Made by a program: the position numbers and the translations under genes
Assembly: GCF_013376455.1 (NCBI RefSeq)
Contig: NZ_CP045504.1
Span: 1,088,501-1,152,500, forward strand
DNA from: Desulfolutivibrio sulfodismutans DSM 3696
GTDB taxonomy: Bacteria > Desulfobacterota > Desulfovibrionia > Desulfovibrionales > Desulfovibrionaceae
DNA length: 64,000 nucleotides
Direction: 5' to 3'
The notes under the pieces: generated by a model
The model's input: only the letters and a program-made list of their open reading frames with translations
Database searches by the model: none
What the model was told of the DNA's origin: nothing
Part shown: positions 1 through 11,000 of the stretch, piece after piece
Layout of the letters: each line of letters opens with the position of its first letter
How positions within the stretch are numbered: position 1 is the first letter of the stretch

Positions 1-9
1 ACGATTGAG

Positions 10-41
10 CGCGGGACGGGGCCCTCCCCGTCCCGCGTTTT
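10..41 (+). terminator. Rho-independent terminator of an upstream gene
   Basis: A perfect 12-bp stem (10-21 with 26-37) closes a 4-nt loop and is followed by TTTT. It lies 14 nt before the ispE start, so it should end transcription of a plus-strand gene whose body is outside the window. Confidence 0.75.
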
Positions 42-54
42 CATTCCCCCCTCC

Positions 55-957
55 ATGACGCAAACCGCCTCCACCGCCTCCACCGGCCCCGCCGGGGAAA
101 CCCGACTGGCCGCGCCGTGCAAGATCAATCTGCATCTGCGCATCCTTCGCCGCCGCCCCGACGGCTACCACGACCTGGAGACCCTGTTTCTGGCCCTGCC
201 CGAACCGGCGGACGAGCTGGTCATCCGTCCCCGGCCCGGGGACGGCGGCCTGACGCTTGCCTGCTCGGACCCGGCCCTGGACGGCCCGGACAACCTCGTG
301 GCCAGGGCCTACCGGACCTACGGCGAAAAAACGGGTTTTTTTCCGGCCCTCGACGTTTTTTTAGACAAACGCATCCCGGCCGGTTCGGGACTTGGCGGGG
401 CCAGTTCCGACGCCGCAGGCATCCTGGCCTATCTCAACGGCCACGCCCCGCATCCCCTACCCCCCCGGGAGCTGTCCGCCCTGGGTGCGGGCCTGGGCGC
501 GGACGTGCCTTTTTTTCTCCAGGACGGTCCGGCCCTGGCGCTGGGCATCGGCGAAAAACTGTCCCCCTTTCCCCTCGATCTTTCCGGATTCGCCCTGGTT
601 CTGGTCTGTCCCAGACAGCGGGTGAACACGGCCTGGGCCTACCGGACCTACGACGAACAATCCGGAAACGACGTCCCCGCCCTGGAAAGTCACTTGACAA
701 GCGCATTTCACCGAAATATACGACCCTTTTGCGTGACCGGGCTGCCACTGTTCAACAGCTTTGAAGGGGTCGTTTTCGCGGCCCTGCCGGATCTGCGGCG
801 TCTCAAGGAAACCCTGTTTTCCCTGGGCGCATCGGGTGCGGCCTTAAGCGGCAGCGGGTCCGCCATGTTCGGACTGTTCCGGAATCGGGAAATGGCCCGC
901 CAGGCCGTGGCCGAGCTTGTCCGCCAGGGCGTTGACGGACGGCTGGTTCTTCCCTGA
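55..957 (+). CDS. ispE: 4-diphosphocytidyl-2-C-methyl-D-erythritol kinase
   Basis: The product is the GHMP-family kinase that phosphorylates the 2-hydroxyl of CDP-methylerythritol in the MEP pathway of isoprenoid synthesis. At 300 aa it is a normal length for IspE. Family hallmarks are visible: the N-terminal PCKINLHLRI and RRPDGYHDL segments (about 21-41), the ATP-binding glycine/serine loop PAGSGLGGASSDAAG (108-122), and a C-terminal GASGAALSGSGSAMFG motif. The ATG at 55 is used because it directly follows the upstream terminator; the first ~17 residues are low-complexity and the true start could be slightly inside. It is followed by tRNA-Gln and prs, a common ispE-prs neighbourhood. Confidence 0.96.
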   Translation: MTQTASTASTGPAGETRLAAPCKINLHLRILRRRPDGYHDLETLFLALPEPADELVIRPRPGDGGLTLACSDPALDGPDNLVARAYRTYGEKTGFFPALDVFLDKRIPAGSGLGGASSDAAGILAYLNGHAPHPLPPRELSALGAGLGADVPFFLQDGPALALGIGEKLSPFPLDLSGFALVLVCPRQRVNTAWAYRTYDEQSGNDVPALESHLTSAFHRNIRPFCVTGLPLFNSFEGVVFAALPDLRRLKETLFSLGASGAALSGSGSAMFGLFRNREMARQAVAELVRQGVDGRLVLP

Positions 958-1000
958 CGCCGCTTTGCGGCGCTTTTTTTCCGGAATTGCCCGGTACTGC

Positions 1001-1076
1001 TGGGGCGTCGCCAAGCTGGCAAGGCACGGGGTTTTGGTCCCCGCATTCGAGGGTTCGAATCCTTCCGCCCCAGCCA
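1001..1076 (+). tRNA. tRNA-Gln (TTG anticodon)
   Basis: The sequence folds as a complete cloverleaf. The acceptor stem TGGGGCG pairs with CGCCCCA, the anticodon stem CGGGG/CCCCG carries the loop TTTTGGT with anticodon TTG at 1034-1036, and the T-arm contains GGTTCGAATCC. The CCA end (1074-1076) is encoded. It sits in the 44-260 nt between ispE and prs on the same strand. Confidence 0.95.
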
Positions 1077-1218
1077 TATTTTGTGCCCGGCCCCACACGC
1101 CCTTGGCGGGTCGGACGCCACGCGGGAACGCCGCATCCGGCTATGGCTGGACGGAAGCGGACGTCAAAGGCGCGCCGCAAGGCAGCCCCCCGGCACACCA
1201 CTATCGAGGCAAAACTCC

Positions 1219-2163
1219 ATGGCCCAAGGCGATCTGAAAATCCTCTCCGGTACGTCCAACCCAGCGCTGGCCGAGGCCATCTGCGACCACCTGGGCTGCA
1301 CGCTTCTGCCCTCCAAGGTGAGCACCTTCAGCGACGGCGAGATTCGGGTGGAGATCGGGGCCAACGTCCGGGGATCGGATATCTTCGTCATCCAGTCCAC
1401 CTGCAAGCCCGTGAACTTTCTGTTCATGGAGTTGTGCCTGATCCTGGATGCCTTAAAAAGGGCCAGCGCCCACCGGGTGACCGCGGTGGTGCCCTATTAC
1501 GGATACGCCCGCCAGGATCGCAAGGTGGCCCCCCGGGCCCCCATCAGCGCCAAGCTGGTGGCCGATTTTCTGACCGTGGCCGGGATGAACCGCCTTTTGA
1601 CCATCGATCTGCACGCCGGACAGATCCAGGGCTTTTTCAACCTGCCCGTGGACAACCTCTATGCCGCGCCGATCATGGCCGAATATTTCAAAGGCATCCA
1701 CAGCGACAACCTGATGATCGTCTCCCCCGACGCCGGGGGCGTGGAACGGGCCCGGTCCTTCGCCAAGCGCCTGGAGGGCGGGCTGGCCATCATCGACAAA
1801 CGCCGCGACGCCCCCAACCAGGCCAAGGCCATGCACGTCATCGGCGACGTCACGGACAAGGTCTGCGTGGTCTTGGACGACATGATCGACACCGCCGGGA
1901 CCATCGTCCAGGCCGGGCAGGTGCTTTTGGAAAACGGCGCCCGCGAGGTCATGGCCTGCGCCACCCACCCCGTGCTCTCCGGCCCGGCCATCGAACGCCT
2001 GGAGGCCTCGCCCTTTTCCCAGATCGTGACCACCAACACCATCCCTCTGGGCGAAGAAGCCAGGTGTTGTTCCAAGATCAAGGTGCTGTCCATCGCCGGA
2101 CTTTTGGCCAAGGCCATTCACAACATCCACACCGAGTCTTCGGTGAGCGTGCTTTTCACCTAA
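1219..2163 (+). CDS. prs: Ribose-phosphate pyrophosphokinase (PRPP synthase)
   Basis: It makes 5-phosphoribosyl-1-pyrophosphate from ribose 5-phosphate and ATP, feeding nucleotide, histidine and tryptophan synthesis. From the ATG at 1219 the protein has 314 aa, the usual class I length. It begins with the typical [16 protein letters not shown] segment. It also has [10 protein letters not shown], the [18 protein letters not shown] region, and the PRPP-binding loop [12 protein letters not shown] with its acidic pair. An open frame reaches back to 1081, but the added residues have no family similarity and overlap only spacer after the tRNA, so the shorter start is chosen. The next gene, rplY, follows after 53 nt. 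Confidence 0.97.
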   Translation: MAQGDLKILSGTSNPALAEAICDHLGCTLLPSKVSTFSDGEIRVEIGANVRGSDIFVIQSTCKPVNFLFMELCLILDALKRASAHRVTAVVPYYGYARQDRKVAPRAPISAKLVADFLTVAGMNRLLTIDLHAGQIQGFFNLPVDNLYAAPIMAEYFKGIHSDNLMIVSPDAGGVERARSFAKRLEGGLAIIDKRRDAPNQAKAMHVIGDVTDKVCVVLDDMIDTAGTIVQAGQVLLENGAREVMACATHPVLSGPAIERLEASPFSQIVTTNTIPLGEEARCCSKIKVLSIAGLLAKAIHNIHTESSVSVLFT

Positions 2164-2216
2164 AAAATCACACGCCGGGCGTACAATCCGCGCCGGAATC
2201 GAAAAGGAGAACCACC

Positions 2217-2807
2217 ATGAAAGAGCAACTGTCCCTCGCGGTCACCCCCCGCGCCACAAAGGGAAAAGGCGCCTGTCGGCGGCTGCGCGTCGAGAACCTT
2301 GTGCCCGGCATCTTCTATGACTCCAAGGGAACCAACATACCGGTCATGGTCCCCGAACTGCCCCTGACCAAGCTGCGGGAAAAAACCGGCTCCTCCCACG
2401 TTTTCGATCTGGTGATCGAGAGCGAGGAAGGCCCCCAGACCAGGCCGTCGCTTATCTGGAACGTCCAGCGCCACCCCACCAAGCCCCGCATCACCCATGT
2501 GGACTTCTACGGCGTGGACCTGGAAAAGGTCATCCGGGTGTCCGTGCCCGTGGTGGTCAGCGGCAAGGCCAAAGGCGTGGTGCTCGGCGGCAAGCTCGAA
2601 ATCTTCCGGGACATGGTCGAGGTGGAATGCCTGCCCCTGTCCGTCCCGGACAAGGTGACCATCGACGTGACGGCCTTGGACACCAATGAAAACATTGTGG
2701 TCTCCGAACTGGTCCTGCCCGAGGGCGTCAAGGCCGTCTACGAGGACAACTACGCCGTGGTCGGCGTGGTTTTCGAAGCCGAGGAAGAGGCCAAGGCCGA
2801 ATCCTGA
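2217..2807 (+). CDS. rplY: 50S ribosomal protein L25 (Ctc form)
   Basis: This 196-aa protein is the long, two-domain L25/Ctc type that binds 5S rRNA. The N-terminal half starts MKEQLSLAVTPRATKGKGACRRLR and is the 5S-binding beta-barrel. The C-terminal half (VPVVVSGKAKGV..., VEVECLPLSVPDKVTIDV) is the TL5/Ctc extension. The start is set by AAGGAG at about 2204-2209 upstream of the ATG at 2217. It is transcribed with prs and is followed by a strong terminator, so ispE/prs/rplY may form one unit. The tail is acidic (EAEEEAKAES), as is common in the family. Confidence 0.95.
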   Translation: MKEQLSLAVTPRATKGKGACRRLRVENLVPGIFYDSKGTNIPVMVPELPLTKLREKTGSSHVFDLVIESEEGPQTRPSLIWNVQRHPTKPRITHVDFYGVDLEKVIRVSVPVVVSGKAKGVVLGGKLEIFRDMVEVECLPLSVPDKVTIDVTALDTNENIVVSELVLPEGVKAVYEDNYAVVGVVFEAEEEAKAES

Positions 2808-2822
2808 TCATCGCCCTGATCC

Positions 2823-2852
2823 GGAGGCGGCCCCGCCCGGGCCGCCTCCTTT
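2823..2852 (+). terminator. Rho-independent terminator after rplY
   Basis: An 11-bp perfect GC-rich stem (2823-2833 with 2839-2849) closes a 5-nt loop and is followed by TTT. It lies 15 nt after the rplY stop codon. Confidence 0.7.
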
Positions 2853-2996
2853 GCCTCGCTGTATGCCGGACGGGCCGCGCCGGGTGTTCGCCGACGCGCG
2901 GCCCCGTTTTCCGCCTTCTTTTACGCGCATGATGGCGACAAACGTATTTTCCGGCCCGGGACTCGACCTGTGGCCGCATCACAACCCCCGCTTGCC

Positions 2997-3605
2997 ATGG
3001 CCTTCACTTCCCTGATTCTGGGACTGGGCAACCCCGGTCCCCAGTATGCCATGACCCGGCACAATCTGGGTTTCTGGGCTGTGGACGCCCTGCGGGAGCA
3101 AGGCCAGGCCGCGCGCATCTCGTCGCGCAAGGATGTCGAACTGTTTCACCTGACGCTGACGGGCCCGGCCAGGGGGCCGCATTTGCTGGCAAAACCCCTG
3201 ACGTTTATGAATTTAAGCGGACTGGCCGCATCCTATCTGTGCGGATACTACAAGATCGATCCGGAGAATCTGGTGGTGATGCACGACGAACTGGATCTGC
3301 CGCTCGGCCGCATCCGGATCAAGCGCGGCGGCGGCAACGCCGGGCACCAGGGCCTGGCCTCCATCACCCGGGAGCTGGGCACGCCGGATTTCGTGCGCAT
3401 CCGTCTGGGCATAAGCCGTCCCGCCCCGGGACGCGACGTGAAGGGGTATGTTTTGGAGCGCTTCCCGGAGAACGATCGGGCCATCGCCGCACGCGTGGCC
3501 GAAGACGCGGCCCGTCTGGCGACGCTCTTTTTGACCGAGGGCTTGGAGACGGCCAAGCGCCAGGCGGGCCAGATCAACCATACGCCGCCGGTACCCCCCG
3601 CATGA
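2997..3605 (+). CDS. pth: Peptidyl-tRNA hydrolase
   Basis: It releases peptides from prematurely dissociated peptidyl-tRNA. The 202-aa product begins MAFTSLILGLGNPGPQY, with the conserved GLGNPG...Y and TRHNLGFWAVD containing the catalytic His. It also has KPLTFMNLSG, the substrate-binding VVMHDELDLPLGRIRIKRGGGNAGHQGL segment split around the glycine-rich loop, and IRLGISRP. The ATG at 2997 is preferred to a GTG at 2970 because it places the family N-terminus exactly. It lies upstream of carD and rho. Confidence 0.95.
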   Translation: MAFTSLILGLGNPGPQYAMTRHNLGFWAVDALREQGQAARISSRKDVELFHLTLTGPARGPHLLAKPLTFMNLSGLAASYLCGYYKIDPENLVVMHDELDLPLGRIRIKRGGGNAGHQGLASITRELGTPDFVRIRLGISRPAPGRDVKGYVLERFPENDRAIAARVAEDAARLATLFLTEGLETAKRQAGQINHTPPVPPA

Positions 3606-3715
3606 CCGCCGCCAACCCGCCTGAATCAGACATGGACTATTTTCGCCCATTGCGTTATTTAGAAAAAACACTGGACGCATCCTCCCTTCTTCTCGACTCG
3701 CAAAGGAGCCCCACG

Positions 3716-4228
3716 GTGTTTTCCGTTGACCAGCTAGTCGTCTATCCCGCCCAGGGTGTGGGCAAAGTGGAACGCATCGAATCCCGGGACATCGGGGGGG
3801 CGACGACGGATTTTTTTATCGTCCGCATACTGAGCAACAACGTCACGCTCATGGTGCCGGTGCGAAACGCTCTGAATGTCGGCCTGCGTCCTCTGTGTAC
3901 CGAGGACCAGGGCCGGGCCATCATCGAGTCCCTGAAGGATCGTTCCGACTTCACCGGATACACCGGGCAGAATTGGAACCGCCGCTATCGGGAATATTCC
4001 GAGAAGCTCAAAAGCGGGGATCTGGCCGATGTGGCCTATGTTCTCAAGGAGCTCCTGCTTATCGGGCAGAACAAGGAGTTGTCCTTTGGCGAACGCCGCC
4101 TGCTCGAGCAGGCCACCGGACTTTTAACCCTGGAGTTAAGCCTGTCCCTTTCCAAGGAGCAGGACGAGGTCAAGGCGGTCATCAATGAACTGTTCGCCGA
4201 CGTGATCCAGCCCAAGATCGTGGAGTGA
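3716..4228 (+). CDS. carD: CarD/CdnL-family RNA polymerase-binding regulator
   Basis: The 170-aa protein begins MFSVDQLVVYPAQGVGKVE, the Tudor-like CarD_CdnL_TRCF domain that contacts the RNA polymerase beta subunit and stabilises open complexes. The remaining ~100 residues are helical, as in CarD, ending KAVINELFADVIQPKIVE. A GTG start at 3716 is chosen because AAAGGAG at 3701-3707 sits 8 nt upstream and the protein then starts at the usual position. An ATG at 3602 overlapping the pth stop (ATGA) would add 38 residues without family similarity. It lies between pth and rho, both transcription/translation housekeeping genes. Confidence 0.9.
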   Translation: MFSVDQLVVYPAQGVGKVERIESRDIGGATTDFFIVRILSNNVTLMVPVRNALNVGLRPLCTEDQGRAIIESLKDRSDFTGYTGQNWNRRYREYSEKLKSGDLADVAYVLKELLLIGQNKELSFGERRLLEQATGLLTLELSLSLSKEQDEVKAVINELFADVIQPKIVE

Positions 4229-4575
4229 CCGGCGGGGCGCGCAGAACGTCAAAAAGGGCACATCCCGCTTGACAGTGCCCACAAATTGTATAAGTAACAC
4301 CCCGGGCCGCCAAGCAGTGCCCCCTCCAAATCCGGTTCTTTTTTACAGAATTGACACTTCCGCGAAGGCAACAGCGACTGGAGCTTGATTTTTCCGCGAG
4401 CGTCATTCCGCTTACACTACCGTTGGCATCTGCGGGGAACGCACCTCCGCTGCATCGTTTCCGCGCCAAGAGAGCCATCGCATATTTCGTCAGGATTGGT
4501 TCGGACTTTTTACGGGAAAACCCTCTCTTTTCCACGGCTGTGCACCATACAACGCCCCTCTGTACGGAGTAAGGA
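4229..4575 (+). other. rho leader region without a gene
   Basis: These 347 nt separate carD from rho and contain no convincing coding frame. Two TTGACA hexamers occur (4269-4274 and 4351-4356). The first has TATAAG 14 nt downstream, which is shorter than the ideal spacing; the second has no good -10. A long untranslated rho leader would fit the known autoregulation of rho by premature termination, but no specific element could be identified. Confidence 0.4.
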
Positions 4576-5823
<1,248 letters not shown>

Positions 5824-5899
5824 GGCGCGTCCGGGACCATCCGGACGACTCCCGCACGCCGCCCTTTTCTTCTTTCTCCTGCGGAGGTAAGGAAAGGAC

Positions 5900-7360
5900 A
5901 TGAGCACCCCACTTCGCCGTACGGCCGTCCTGACGGCGTTCCTTGCCTGCCTTGCGGCCGGAGCGTGCGCCCTTTTCTGGCAGGTGGCGCGCCCTGTCCC
6001 GGCCCGGGCCGACCTGTTCGAGTTCACCCTCAAGGACGAACGGGAACTGGGCGAAAAATTCAACGCCCTGGTTCGCTCCAAGCTCCCCCTGGTGGACGAC
6101 GCCGAGATCCAGGCCTATGTCACGGACATGGTCAACCGGGTGGCCAAGTCCATGCCGCCCCAGCCCTTCCCCCTGACCATCGGGGTCATCCAAAACAACG
6201 CCTTAAACGCCTTCGCCGCCCCGGCGGGTTACGTCTTCGTCTTCACCGGGCTCATCCTCAATCTGAATCATGAATCCGAGGTGGCGGCGGTCATCGCCCA
6301 CGAACTGGCCCACGTCTCCCAGCGCCATCTGGCCAGCCGCTATGAGAAAATGACCACCCTGACCATCGGGCAACTGGTGGGCATGGTGGCGGGCATCGCC
6401 CTGGGCGCCGCCGCAGGCGCTCCCGAGGCCGGAAGCGCGCTGATTCTGGGCTCCCAGGCGGCCGCCGCCCAGACGTACTTGAGCTACAGCCGCGAGGACG
6501 AGCGCGAGGCGGACCAGGTGGGCATGAACTATCTGGTGGCCGCCGGATATCCGCCCCAGGGGATGGTCGGGGCCTTCGAGACCATCCGGCGCATGCGCTG
6601 GCTCAAGGGCCAGGGCACCATCCCGGCCTACTTGAGCACCCACCCCGATGTCACCGAACGGCTAGGCTACCTCAAAGACCGCATCAACCAGATGCCCAAG
6701 GCCATTCGCGACCGCAAGGAGAACGACGGCAAATTCCTGCGCGCCCAGACCATCATCCGGGCCCGCTACGACGACCCCCCGAAGGCCATCGGATACTACC
6801 GGGGCCTGGGGGCCAAGATGACCTGCCTGGACAGGCTTGGGCTGGCCGTGGCCCTGGGCCGCACCCATGACATCGCCGCCGCCAGAACGGCCTTTGGCGA
6901 GGCCATGGCCTGCGGCGGGGAAGACCCCTTATGGCTGCGCGAGATCGGCCGCTTCGAGATCAAGTCCCGGCGCTACGACCTGGCCGAAGACTATCTCAGG
7001 CGCTCCGTGGACAAAAATCCCAACGACCTGACGGCCCTTTTCGAATACGCCCGGCTTCTGGCCCAGACCGGCCATTTCGCCCAGGCCCTGCCCTACATGA
7101 ACCGGGTGCGCATGAATTTCCCCGACAACGCGGAGATCCAGACCGCCTACGGCCAGATGCTCGGGCAGTCCGGCGATTTGTTCCGGGCCCACCTGCATCT
7201 GGCCTATGCCGCCGTCTATGAAAACAACGAACGCCAGGCCGAGTTCCAGATCAAAAAAACCAAGGATCTGGCCAAATCCGAGGAACAAAAACAGGAACTG
7301 GCCAAACTCGAGGAACTTTTCAAAAAACGGACTGAACTCTTGAAACGGAGGATTTTCTGA
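5900..7360 (+). CDS. Periplasmic M48-family metalloprotease with TPR domain
   Basis: The product resembles BepA/YfgC-type proteases, which act in the periplasm on outer-membrane protein assembly. It has an N-terminal signal sequence (hydrophobic 8-29, ARA near 37) and a zinc site HELAH at 134-138. A downstream EREAD segment at 201-205 is expected to give the third zinc ligand. A C-terminal half (about 300-470) is made of TPR-like helices. Length is 486 aa, as in BepA. GGAGGTAAGGAAAGG precedes the ATG. The following gene starts 3 nt after the stop, so both are cotranscribed. Family function is known; the substrate here is not shown. Confidence 0.88.
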   Translation: MSTPLRRTAVLTAFLACLAAGACALFWQVARPVPARADLFEFTLKDERELGEKFNALVRSKLPLVDDAEIQAYVTDMVNRVAKSMPPQPFPLTIGVIQNNALNAFAAPAGYVFVFTGLILNLNHESEVAAVIAHELAHVSQRHLASRYEKMTTLTIGQLVGMVAGIALGAAAGAPEAGSALILGSQAAAAQTYLSYSREDEREADQVGMNYLVAAGYPPQGMVGAFETIRRMRWLKGQGTIPAYLSTHPDVTERLGYLKDRINQMPKAIRDRKENDGKFLRAQTIIRARYDDPPKAIGYYRGLGAKMTCLDRLGLAVALGRTHDIAAARTAFGEAMACGGEDPLWLREIGRFEIKSRRYDLAEDYLRRSVDKNPNDLTALFEYARLLAQTGHFAQALPYMNRVRMNFPDNAEIQTAYGQMLGQSGDLFRAHLHLAYAAVYENNERQAEFQIKKTKDLAKSEEQKQELAKLEELFKKRTELLKRRIF

Positions 7361-7362
7361 AC

Positions 7363-7767
7363 ATGAGCGCGCCGCATCTCTTTCGCCTGCCCAAGGACGC
7401 CGACCTCCTGGAGGCCCTGGACGCCATCTGTCGAGACAAGGGCATCACCCACGCCACAATCACGGTGATCGGCGCGCTGAGCCGGGCCAGCCTGGGGTTT
7501 TATCTCCAGGACGAGCACCGCTATGTCTCCCACGAGGTGGACAAGCCCCTGGAGGTGCTGGCCGGGCTTGGCAGCGTGTCCCTTAAGGAAGGCCAGCCCT
7601 TTGTGCACCTGCATCTGACCCTAAGCGACGCCACCGGCGCGGCCCTTGGCGGCCACGCCATGCCCGGCTGCCGCATCTTCGCGGCCGAAGCGGCCATCCA
7701 GACGGCCGAGGGGCCTGAAAAACACCGGGTGTTCGACGAGGCCACAGGCCTTTTCCTCTGGGGCTGA
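7363..7767 (+). CDS. PPC (DUF296) domain protein
   Basis: The 134-aa protein is a single PPC/DUF296 domain. This fold was first seen in plant AT-hook proteins and is widespread as stand-alone bacterial trimers. Visible family features are the VIGALSRASLGFYL core strand, the EVLAGLGSVSLKEGQPFVHLHLTLSD segment with His residues suggestive of a metal site, and LGGHAMPGC. It starts 3 nt after the M48 protease gene with GGAG at 7347-7350 upstream. Bacterial members have no settled biochemical role, so no function is assigned. Confidence 0.82.
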   Translation: MSAPHLFRLPKDADLLEALDAICRDKGITHATITVIGALSRASLGFYLQDEHRYVSHEVDKPLEVLAGLGSVSLKEGQPFVHLHLTLSDATGAALGGHAMPGCRIFAAEAAIQTAEGPEKHRVFDEATGLFLWG

Positions 7768-7778
7768 TCCGCGTTGCC

Positions 7779-7816
7779 TCGGGAGGCCGCCGGATCCTGG
7801 TTCCCCGGCCTCCCGA
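7779..7816 (+). terminator. Possible terminator after the PPC gene
   Basis: An 11-bp perfect inverted repeat (7779-7789 with 7806-7816) has a 16-nt loop, 12 nt after the stop codon. The nearest T-run (7834-7839) begins about 17 nt after the stem, which is further than in a classic terminator. Confidence 0.45.
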
Positions 7817-7883
7817 CCCCGAACAGCCTTTGATTTTTTCCTTTTGCCTCCTGCCGCCTTGCCTCGCCCCAGCCCTTGTTGCT

Positions 7884-7921
7884 AGTGTCGCGTGGTACTG
7901 GCCCGTGGTTCGTGCGACACT
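7884..7921. repeat. 8-bp inverted repeat upstream of the macroglobulin gene
   Basis: AGTGTCGC (7884-7891) and GCGACACT (7914-7921) are perfect inverted copies 22 nt apart. They lie about 100 nt before the alpha-2-macroglobulin start. They could be an operator pair or a leader hairpin; nothing in the sequence decides between these. Confidence 0.35.
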
Positions 7922-8020
7922 GGCCGCACGCGACGCCCCCACAAGCAGACATCGCCTCGAACGCGCCCCACGACTTGGCGCGCTCAACACCGTCTCACTG
8001 CAGAAACGAGGTTGGCCCGC

Positions 8021-11000
8021 ATGACCGCGCCCGAACGCACTCCGTGGTACAAAGACTGGAAAATCCAGCTTATCGTGGTCCTGGCCGTCATCGTCGTGGC
8101 CCAGTTCGTGACCCTTTCGGGCATGCGCACGCCCCCCCCGCCCCCGGCGGTTTCCCCCGCGCCGACGACGGCTGCCCCCGACGACGTGACCGTGGCCGGG
8201 GTGTCCATCGAGGCCGAACAGGGGCGGGCCCTGCTCATCGCCTTCGACCATCCCGTGGCCGGAGTCACGGCCGGGAGCCGTCCGGCCAAGGAGCCCGCAG
8301 CCATTTCCCCGTCCGTGTCCGGCGTCTGGACCTGGATCAACCCGTTCATGTTGCGTTTCGAGCCGTCCGAACCCTTCGCCACGGCCAAAAGCTACGCCAT
8401 AACCATAAAGCCGGACCATATCGTCGCCGCCCCCCAACGTCTGACGGGAGAAACGAAGTTCGCCGCCGCCCACGGCGTCTTCGAACTGACGCGCCTGACG
8501 GGCCACCTGGAATCCGCCGCCGAGGAGGGGCCGGGCATGGTGCGCATTGAGGGCGAGGCGGTTTTCAACCGCACAGTGAACCCCGAGGCTCTGCTCGAGC
8601 ATCTGAAAATCCTGGATCCCCTGCGCGGCGACGGCGATCCCGTTTTCTTCTACATCCCCGACAGCTCCCCCGGCCGCAAGCTGACCTTCATCAGCGACCC
8701 CATCGCCGCGAAGACCCAGGCCCGGGACATCACCCTGACGCTGTCCGCCGAGACCGTCCCCGAAAAAGGCGGCGTCCCCCTTGGCCGGGAGGTCAAGACG
8801 ACGGTGCCGGTGGTTTTGGACACGGTGCTCAAGGTCAACGCCATAAGCGCCGAGAGCCAGGGCGAGGCCAGCGTGCTGCGCATCAACTTTTCCACGCCGG
8901 TTGCGGCCAAGGCCCTGGAGGATCATCTGACCATCGCCCCGGAGGTGGCCCGGCGCATCCATTCCGAAGATGGCGACCTCATCGTGACCGGCGAATTCAT
9001 CCCCGGCCGGGACTACCAGGTGACCCTGCGCAAGGGCCTGGCCGCCGCCGACGGGGCCATGCTCGAACAGGACGTGGCGGAGGCGGTCTCCGTTCCAGAC
9101 CTGGACCCCATGGCCGTCTTCAAGGACCAGGGGATGTTTCTGTCCCGCTCGGGCTATAAAAATCTGGCCGTCAAAAGCGTCAACACCGACACGGCGGATA
9201 TGGTCATCGACCGGGTCTATTTGAACAACCTGTTCGCCTTCCTCAACTTCGACTATTCGGCCATGGACCAGTCCTTTACCGGCCAATACCTGAGCCACAG
9301 CCTGGGCGACCGGCTGCGAAAGGTCACATTGTCCCTGACCGGGCCGCAAAACAAGGCCGTCACCACCCCCGTCAACCTGGAAAAATACATCGCCCAAGAG
9401 ACCCCGGGCCTGTACCGGGTGGCCCTGACCCTGCCCGGGCAGTACGAGGGCGATCAGCGTCTCGTGCTCATCACCGACCTGGGCATCGTGGCCAAACGCG
9501 GCAACGCGGACATCCTGGTCTTCACGGCCTCCTTCTCCACCCTGGCCTCGGTCCAGGGCGCCACGGTGCGCATCATAAGCGACCAGAACCAGGAAATCGC
9601 CCGGGGAACCACCGACGCCTCGGGCCTTTTCCGGGCCGCACTGTCCACGGAGATTCTGGAAAAAAACCGGCCCTATCTGATCACCGTGGAAAAGGGCAAC
9701 GACTTCAGTTTCCTGCTGTTCGACTCCTTCCAAACGGACACCACGGGCATGGACGTGGACGGCCGGATGCTGTCCAAGACCGGCTATACCGCCTTCCTCT
9801 ACGGCGAACGCGACATCTACCGCCCCGGGGAGACCTTAAACGGCATGGCCATGGTCCGCGACGCGGCCTTGAAAACCCCGGCCTCCATGCCGCTGACGCT
9901 TCGCCAGACCGATCCCCAGGGCCGCAAGCTCGGGGAGACCGTGGTCAAGACCGACGACAAAGGCATGGCCTCCTTCTCCCTGCCCCTGCCCGGCTATCTC
10001 ATCACCGGTCCCTATGTCCTGGAACTCCTGGCGGGCAAGGAACAGATCGGCGAATACCGCTTCCAGGTCGAGGATTTCGTGCCCGACCGCATCAGCGTCA
10101 ACGTGGAGCCCGGCCAGACCATGGCCCTGCCCGGGCAAAAGCTCGGATTTGCAGTCAAAAGCCGCTACCTGTTCGGAGCCCCGGCCTCGGAACTGCCCGT
10201 GGAGGCCCGGGTGCGCCTGACCAAGGCCCCGTTTACCCCCAAGGGGTTCGAGCAGTATTCCTTCGGCGATCCCGAGCGCTCTTTCGAGGACGCGGAGTTT
10301 TTCCAGAGCGACGAGTCCCTGGGCCCGGACGGCGCCCAGACCTTTGAGGCCGAGCTGCCCCAGGACGTCCGGCCTCCGGCGGCGCTGTCGGCGGTCATCA
10401 CCGCCCGGGTGCGCGAGGGCGGCGGCCGGGGGGTGACGGCCCTGGCCCGGGTGCCCGTGCATGCCTATCCGTCCTATCCCGGGCTCAAGCGCCTGGAACG
10501 CGAAGGCCGGGAGCCGGGCAAGCCCCTGGTCCTGGATTTCGTGAACGTGTCCGCCGCCGGAGAGGAGGCCAAGCCCGGGGAGCTCAAGGCCCGCTTCTAT
10601 AAGGACGACTGGCAGACGGTGCTGCGCCGCGATCCGGGCGGCAGCTTCAAATACGATTCCGTGCGCGATTCCAGGCTGCTTGACGCCAAGACCATTGCCG
10701 CCGGGACCAGCCACGGGACCGTGACCTTCACCCCGCCGACCGTGGGCAGCTACCGCGTAGTGCTGACGGATACGGCCACCGGGGCCGCCAGCCAGGTGGA
10801 ATTTTTCTGCGGCGGCTTCGGCTATTCGCCCTGGGCCTTGGAAAATCCGGCCCGCATCGAGCTTGTGCCGGATAAAAAGGAATACGCCTCTGGCGAGACG
10901 GCCACCTTCCAGGTGCGCGCCCCCTTTGCCGGGCGCATGCTGGTCACCGTGGAGAACGAGGAGGTGCGCCAGGCCTTCGTCATGGACATGCCGGGCAACA

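Noticed and set aside
1453..2130. Long minus-strand frames opposite prs, rho, flhA, glpX and other genes
   Set aside because: They are antisense shadows produced by high GC; they lack ribosome sites and family similarity, and the plus-strand gene explains each.
3602..3715. ATG at 3602 as the carD start, overlapping the pth stop
   Set aside because: The 38 extra residues have no CarD similarity, whereas GTG 3716 has AAAGGAG 8 nt upstream.
4269..4294. TTGACA and TATAAG upstream of rho as a promoter
   Set aside because: The spacing is 14 nt, too short for a confident sigma-70 call, so it is only noted in the leader entry.
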